10,000 bases of DNA, taken from assembly GCF_964340395.1 (NCBI RefSeq), contig NC_135554.1, positions 15,570,592 to 15,580,591 of the forward strand, in the 5' to 3' direction. Shown in pieces: positions 1 to 5,042 of this stretch. The notes beneath the pieces were generated by a model. That model searched no databases, had not been told where the DNA came from, and worked only from the letters and a program-made list of their open reading frames with translations. Source of the stretch: Glandiceps talaboti. Its lineage: Eukaryota; Hemichordata; Enteropneusta; Spengelidae. The position numbers and the translations under genes were made by a program. The stretch's first letter is position 1. Every line of letters begins with the position of its first letter.

Positions 1-54
1 AACAGTTGTCTTAGTATTTCACAGCATATAGCATATAGCACAGCAAATTTGATG

Positions 55-80
55 TTAAAGGGGCACAAGCTGAGTTTATA
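55..80 (+). repeat. Left terminal inverted repeat of candidate MITE
   Basis: 26-bp arm starting TTAAAGGGGCACAAG. It pairs with 402-427, with mismatches at arm positions 7 and 15. Confidence 0.6.
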
Positions 81-401
81 CATTTTGGGGCGAGATTTAT
101 GCCACGTATTTAAAAGTCACTCGTACTATTCTACTCACTGAAGCATACATGTTGTACTTAATCCTCACTTACAAATTGACTGAACTCAAACCTGGTATTA
201 AGATATTACATATCAACGATCCGATGACGCCATTTTTTTACGTATCAAAAAAATGTTGAGGAAACCATACTAGGGAATCAACTGTTCTAATAATGCCAGG
301 AGACAATTGTAATGTCATAGAAGGCATGAATCGATGTTTATATTACACTATAATAGTTTAATTGATAGTTTATGTAAGTATTTTCAGATGAGTAAAAGGT
401 T

Positions 402-427
402 TATAAACTCAGTTTGTGCCACTTTAA
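402..427 (-). repeat. Right terminal inverted repeat of candidate MITE
   Basis: 26-bp arm ending GTGCCACTTTAA on the plus strand, inverted relative to 55-80. Similarity between the arms fades beyond TTTATA, which marks the inner limit. Confidence 0.6.
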
Positions 428-446
428 TCTTAAAGGTAAAACCAAT

Positions 447-1253
447 ATGCCTGTACTGCATATACCAAGACAATGTGATATGCCTGTACTGCATATACCA
501 ATACAATGTGATATGCCTGTACTGCATATACCAAGACAATGTGATATGCCTGTACTGCATATACCAAGACAATGTGATATGCCTGTACTGCATATACTAA
601 GACAATGTGATATGCCTGTACTGCATATACTAAGACAATGTGATATGCCTGTACTGCATATACTAAGACAATGTGATATGCCTGTACTGCATATACTAAC
701 AATGTGATATGCCTGTACTGCATATACTAACAATGTGATATGCCTGTACTGCATATACTAACAATGTGATATGCCTGTACTGCATATACTAAGACAATGT
801 GATATGCCTGTACTGCATATACTAACAATGTGATATGCCTGTACTGCATATACTAACAATGTGATATGCCTGTACTGCATATACTAAGACAATGTGATAT
901 GCCTGTACTGCATATACTAACAATGTGATATGCCTGTACTGCATATACTAACAATGTGATATGCCTGTACTGCATATACTAACAATGTGATATGCCTGTA
1001 CTGCATATACTAACAATGTGATATGCCTGTACTGCATATACTAAGACAATGTGATATGCCTGTACTGCATATACCAATACAATGTGATATGCCTGTACTG
1101 CATATACTAAGACAATGTGATATGCCTGTACTGCATATACCAATACAATGTGATATGCCTGTACTGCATATACCAATACAATGTGATATGCCTGTACTGC
1201 ATATACCAAGACAATGTGATATGCCTGTACTGCATATACCAATACAATGTGAT
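447..1253 (+). repeat. Minisatellite, 25 units of 33 or 31 bp
   Basis: The unit begins ATGCCTGTACTGCATATAC and ends ACAATGTGAT. I count 25 tandem copies in 807 bp: 16 of 33 bp and 9 of 31 bp. The 31-bp form lacks the GA of CTAAGACAATG. Three 33-bp subtypes differ in the middle: CCAAGAC, CCAATAC and CTAAGAC. The CC-subtypes sit at the two array ends, while CTAAGAC and the 31-bp units fill the interior. Each unit holds an inverted repeat, ATATGC and GCATAT separated by seven bases, when the junction with the previous unit is included. The open frames across the array are artefacts of the 33-bp (11-codon) period. It is intronic and starts 20 bp from the exon H donor. Confidence 0.97.
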
Positions 1254-1279
1254 ATTATCAGGAAATCTGGTTTACATAC

Positions 1280-1543
1280 AGGACCATCACTACTGTTTTC
1301 TGAACTGATATCTCCTGTCGCTGAACTTCGAGGAGGTCTTCCGTCATCTTTATTTTCTAGTTCAGTGGCAGCAAAGAATGACTGAAGACGTCTTGTACTT
1401 GCGATGGCTGCAACCAAGTATCCAATCATATTTGGCAACATTGCCATGGGCCATACAAGCTGATTGAAGAGCGCTAAGGAGGCGAACGCCAAATCTGGAG
1501 TCAATGGTGTTGACGGATTTACTCTTGAATAAATGGCAAACGA
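1280..1543 (-). CDS. ABCC8/9-like: ABCC-like exon H: TMD1 helix 6 and start of the TMD1-NBD1 linker
   Basis: 88 codons, phase 0 to phase 0. The acceptor is TGTGTTCCTCCACAG (AG = rc of 1544-1545) and the donor CCT|GTATGT (rc of 1274-1279). The peptide starts SFAIYSRVNPSTPLTPDLAF, continues ASLALFNQLVWPMAMLPNMI, GYLVAAIASTRRLQSFFAAT and ends ELENKDDGRPPRSSATGDIS, SENSSDGP. The block AFASLALFNxLxxPxxxLP followed by A-x-x-S-x-x-R-L-x-x-F is typical of ABCC helix 6 and its exit. The tail turns abruptly acidic, serine-rich and hydrophilic, as expected for the flexible linker before NBD1. The next exon (NBD1) was not found below 1280. Confidence 0.92.
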
Positions 1544-3148
1544 CTGTGGAGGAACACACATTGTAATGATACGTTAATAATGTAAGCATATTGTACGTTT
1601 TCAATCACTGTAGCTTGTATTATTGACGTTAACAATAATCATCAGACTCAGTGATATACTTTGTTTTCATCTTTATTAATTTCTAAACTTCTCATGGTAA
1701 ATAATGAATGGTAGATTAGAATTTAGATTTGTATCTACAGTTTACACAAATGCCATCATTTGGTGAGGCAAACTGTCTCAGTAAAATATCCCGGTAAACT
1801 ATCTCTTTGTGTTGAATTTTATACCCTGAACAGTATTGAATCACCTTGCATTGGTAAAGGTACATGTATCGCTGCACTCAAAGTATTCTAAAATGTAACC
1901 AATAAAATAATTTTTGGGTCCGCACCTAAAATCAGCACCACCAATGAATCACGATGTCAACTTATTACTACACTACTTAAAGATAAAATAGACCTCTAAT
2001 TGACATGTACAATGGCCAAATATTGGTATTTGAACAATTTGCAGTGAATATAGTGTTGGTTGTCTGGCCGAAAAAATAATAGCAAAGTTACAGTTAGTGT
2101 AGATTATACGTTTCAGTGTTCAATATCACGAGTTAGTTGCATATTACATGTACAAGATACCCCGAAATGAACGAATGTACGTGCTACAAATGTAGGAGGT
2201 AAGTGTACTTACTACGAATGTAACAATGATCGGCGTTGCTTGCGCCAGAAAAGCTGCAAAATAAAACAGTAAATATCCCCTTGAAATGATGAAGCTGAAA
2301 AGGTTATGTAGGCTCTTGAAATTTAGGCATTGTACACTTTTTGTGGTATTGTAGTCTACACATTGACCCTAAGAAATTATTAATAGCCACACAATAACTT
2401 TAACGTTATATTCATATGAATATACACGATAAACTACAACGTGTAAAATTTCACGTTGATACCACATTGTTCTACATGAAACTGGGAAAGAATCGCAGGA
2501 AAGACAGCATCTACAAATGACTCACGTAACAACTACTTATTTATTACATTTCTATTTTGTGTCTTATAAGCCAGACGGCTGGATGTGGTTCTTTCTTTAC
2601 GTACTGTACTCAGCACTGTATTTATTTCTGACACTTTAACAAACAAACAAACAAACAAACTACCATGACAACTATACATACTTGTAATAATCATTAGAAC
2701 ACCAGCTTTCATCATCTGTCGAATTTCTTTACTACGTATAGCTTCTATAGCTGAACAAAACATTTCTTCCCAACCATACAGTTTCAATAACTTCATTCCT
2801 TGCAATAATTCGTTGGATTTCATCAGACGTTGATCGGAAATTTTCTGAAAAGTTATACATAAAACCCCTTTCTGTTAGCTATCTCAGGCTGCCTGTCTGT
2901 CTATGTGTGTATCCATCTGTGTCTTTGTATGTATGTATGTATGTATGTATGTGTGTATGTATGTATGTATGTATGTATGTATGTGTTATGTATGTATGTG
3001 TTATGTATGTATGTATGTATGTATGTATGTATGTATGTATGTATGTATGTATGTATGTATGTATGTATGTATGTATGTATGTGTTATGTATGTATGTATG
3101 TATGTATGTATGTATGTATGTATGTATGTATGTATGTATGTATGTATG

Positions 3149-3179
<31 letters not shown>

Positions 3180-5010
3180 GTGTGTGTGTGTCTGTGTGTC
3201 TGTGTGTTTCAGAATTTGCTCTAGAGCTATTGGTTCTATTAAAACTAAATTTCGAACACATATTCTATGTCATCTTGTCACTAGAACTTATTAGTATTTG
3301 GGCAAAGGTTCTGCATACTGTAACGTCCTTAATTGCCTGTCACATGACAAAATGTGTAGTTTTTCGTTACATCTAGAGAAGGATTCAAATGAATTAACGA
3401 ACATTTGGCAAATATGTATGTCCTTATCAATTTACATAATTGGTATTGTTATTAAATCATTTTCTTAATAATATAATACTACTATTCAATTTGGTGTGTA
3501 CACAGGGTTAAATCTAGATACGGTTAGTTTTTTAACGAAATCCAAGCATATTAATTACTACTATTTGCATATCACATTCACAAAATTTGCTCCCGTATTT
3601 ATAGTAGTTCGATCAGTTAAAATACTTGGTTGATAAATTTTGAATTCATGAAAGTGTACGATAGTGTTATTGATAAAATATGTGTCTTGTATCAATGTTC
3701 ATAATGCTGTTCAAGTAAATTCTCAATATCAATGTTTAGTAGGACGGAGGGTTTCGCAAGATCTTGTAGATTCAGGAGGGTTTTTGGAAATCTCCGCGTT
3801 GAAACAGTCGTAAAAACACGATTGCTCATGTCCCTGTAAACATAGTCAGTATTATCAACTGCTTTATACATGCTGTACTTACCAAAATTTCATTCTGTAT
3901 ATTGGACATGTAGTCTACGACGAAGTACTGTAATGGCGCCACAATTAGGAAAATGGCAGACCCAATGAGAGCGGCAAATCCAAGTTCAAAGTAAAGAAGA
4001 GCTAATATCACAACTAACTGTGAAATGCAAAGATAACAATATTGAAGAGTAATAATTCATAATTGAAAGTGTTTTAGTCACTGGATTTGGATGAATGAGT
4101 TACTACCGTAAATGAAAGAAATGAGCTAGTTATGGAAATGTTTACCCGGAAGTTGGCAAATATGTGAAATCTGAATCATTGATGTATAATTGAAGTTTCT
4201 ACGTTTGCAACGACACTAACTGTGAGCAAACATGCACATTATTGAAGTTATCTGGTAGTTGTTCTACATAAGTTGAAACTTTCAATTTCACCGACGAATA
4301 AAGAATAATGGGACATGTAAATTTTCTGATAACGACACATGTTTGTCATTTAAAAGCGTGTTTATGGCATATCATTACCAAATTGGATGAAAGAGAACCT
4401 TCTGAAGGATGGAAGATTATCTAATAACGAACACCGAGTCTACTAACTGGGAGTGGTAGAATATAGCGACACTGATTCAGATGCCATATGTTTGTCCTCT
4501 GAACTGATGCGATATCTTCCCCTCTCATAGCATCTACTTACTTGGTAGGGTACTGCCGTTATGAAAATTGTATATATGCATATCCACTGTATTGCTACAG
4601 CGTCAACTGACATGTGGTTTGTAATCTGGCCAACTGTCATAGTTCCAGAAGATAAATTCCACGAAGAAAGCCGCAACGCTTTCTCATAGGTAAATGTCTG
4701 GAAGAAAACACCATACTTAGTAGAGTAATGAGATTGCCAAAAGAAAACAGCTAGATTAAGTGATAGATGGCGTATCAATGGAGAGAACATTTACGGTTTT
4801 AAAATGCCAAATATTAATATATGGACCAACAGCATAGAAACTGCAACAGATGGATAAATGATTTCAAGCAGCTTCGATGTTGAAATCTTTTAACTCGTAA
4901 ATTACTGTAAATATACACAATTTGCTTTCTGGTCATAGATCTAATCATTTTTATCACTTTGTCTGGCAAATAACATATACAAATTGAAACCAAGGTTTCA
5001 CAATACTATG

Positions 5011-5042
<32 letters not shown>

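Larger units (their letters stand above)
55..427. mobile_element. Candidate TTAA-flanked MITE
   Basis: Positions 55-80 begin TTAAAGGGGCACAAGCTGAG and run on to TTTATA. The reverse complement of 402-427 begins TTAAAGTGGCACAAACTGAG and runs on to TTTATA. The two arms match at 24 of 26 positions and both end in TTAA, so the unit is 373 bp with terminal inverted repeats. The inside has no open frame of note and no transposase motif. TTAA ends are typical of piggyBac-type target duplications, but the superfamily is an inference. It lies in the intron downstream (gene sense) of exon H. Confidence 0.6.
1..1279 (-). other. Intron downstream of exon H (continues beyond the window)
   Basis: It opens with donor GTATGT (rc of 1274-1279). 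It contains the minisatellite and the candidate MITE. Reading 1-440 on the minus strand I found no Walker A, signature or Walker B motif and no convincing NBD1 exon, so the next exon probably lies outside the window. A short linker exon could have been missed. Confidence 0.75.

Noticed and set aside
168-215. Possible 19-nt exon between CCAG and GTAAGT on the minus strand near 190
   Set aside because: In the required phase 0 it reads GTT TGA, a stop at the second codon, and it lies inside the candidate MITE.
447-1253. CRISPR-like array of regular repeats
   Set aside because: The units are contiguous with no unique spacers, and the window is clearly animal intron-exon DNA.
334-1385. Long open frames with 11-residue repeats (for example MPVLHIPRQCD or ICSTGISHCLG) on both strands
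   Set aside because: They follow the 33-bp period of the minisatellite, are open on both strands, and break wherever 31-bp units occur.
2903-3376. Cys/Met/Tyr/Val-rich proteins over the ATGT tract and His/Thr/Tyr-rich ones on the other strand
   Set aside because: Open in every frame because the tetranucleotide lacks stops; no protein signature.
4443-4790. 115-residue minus-strand single-exon protein
   Set aside because: Only 4542-4697 is coding; the ends are intron read-through past clear GT/AG sites.
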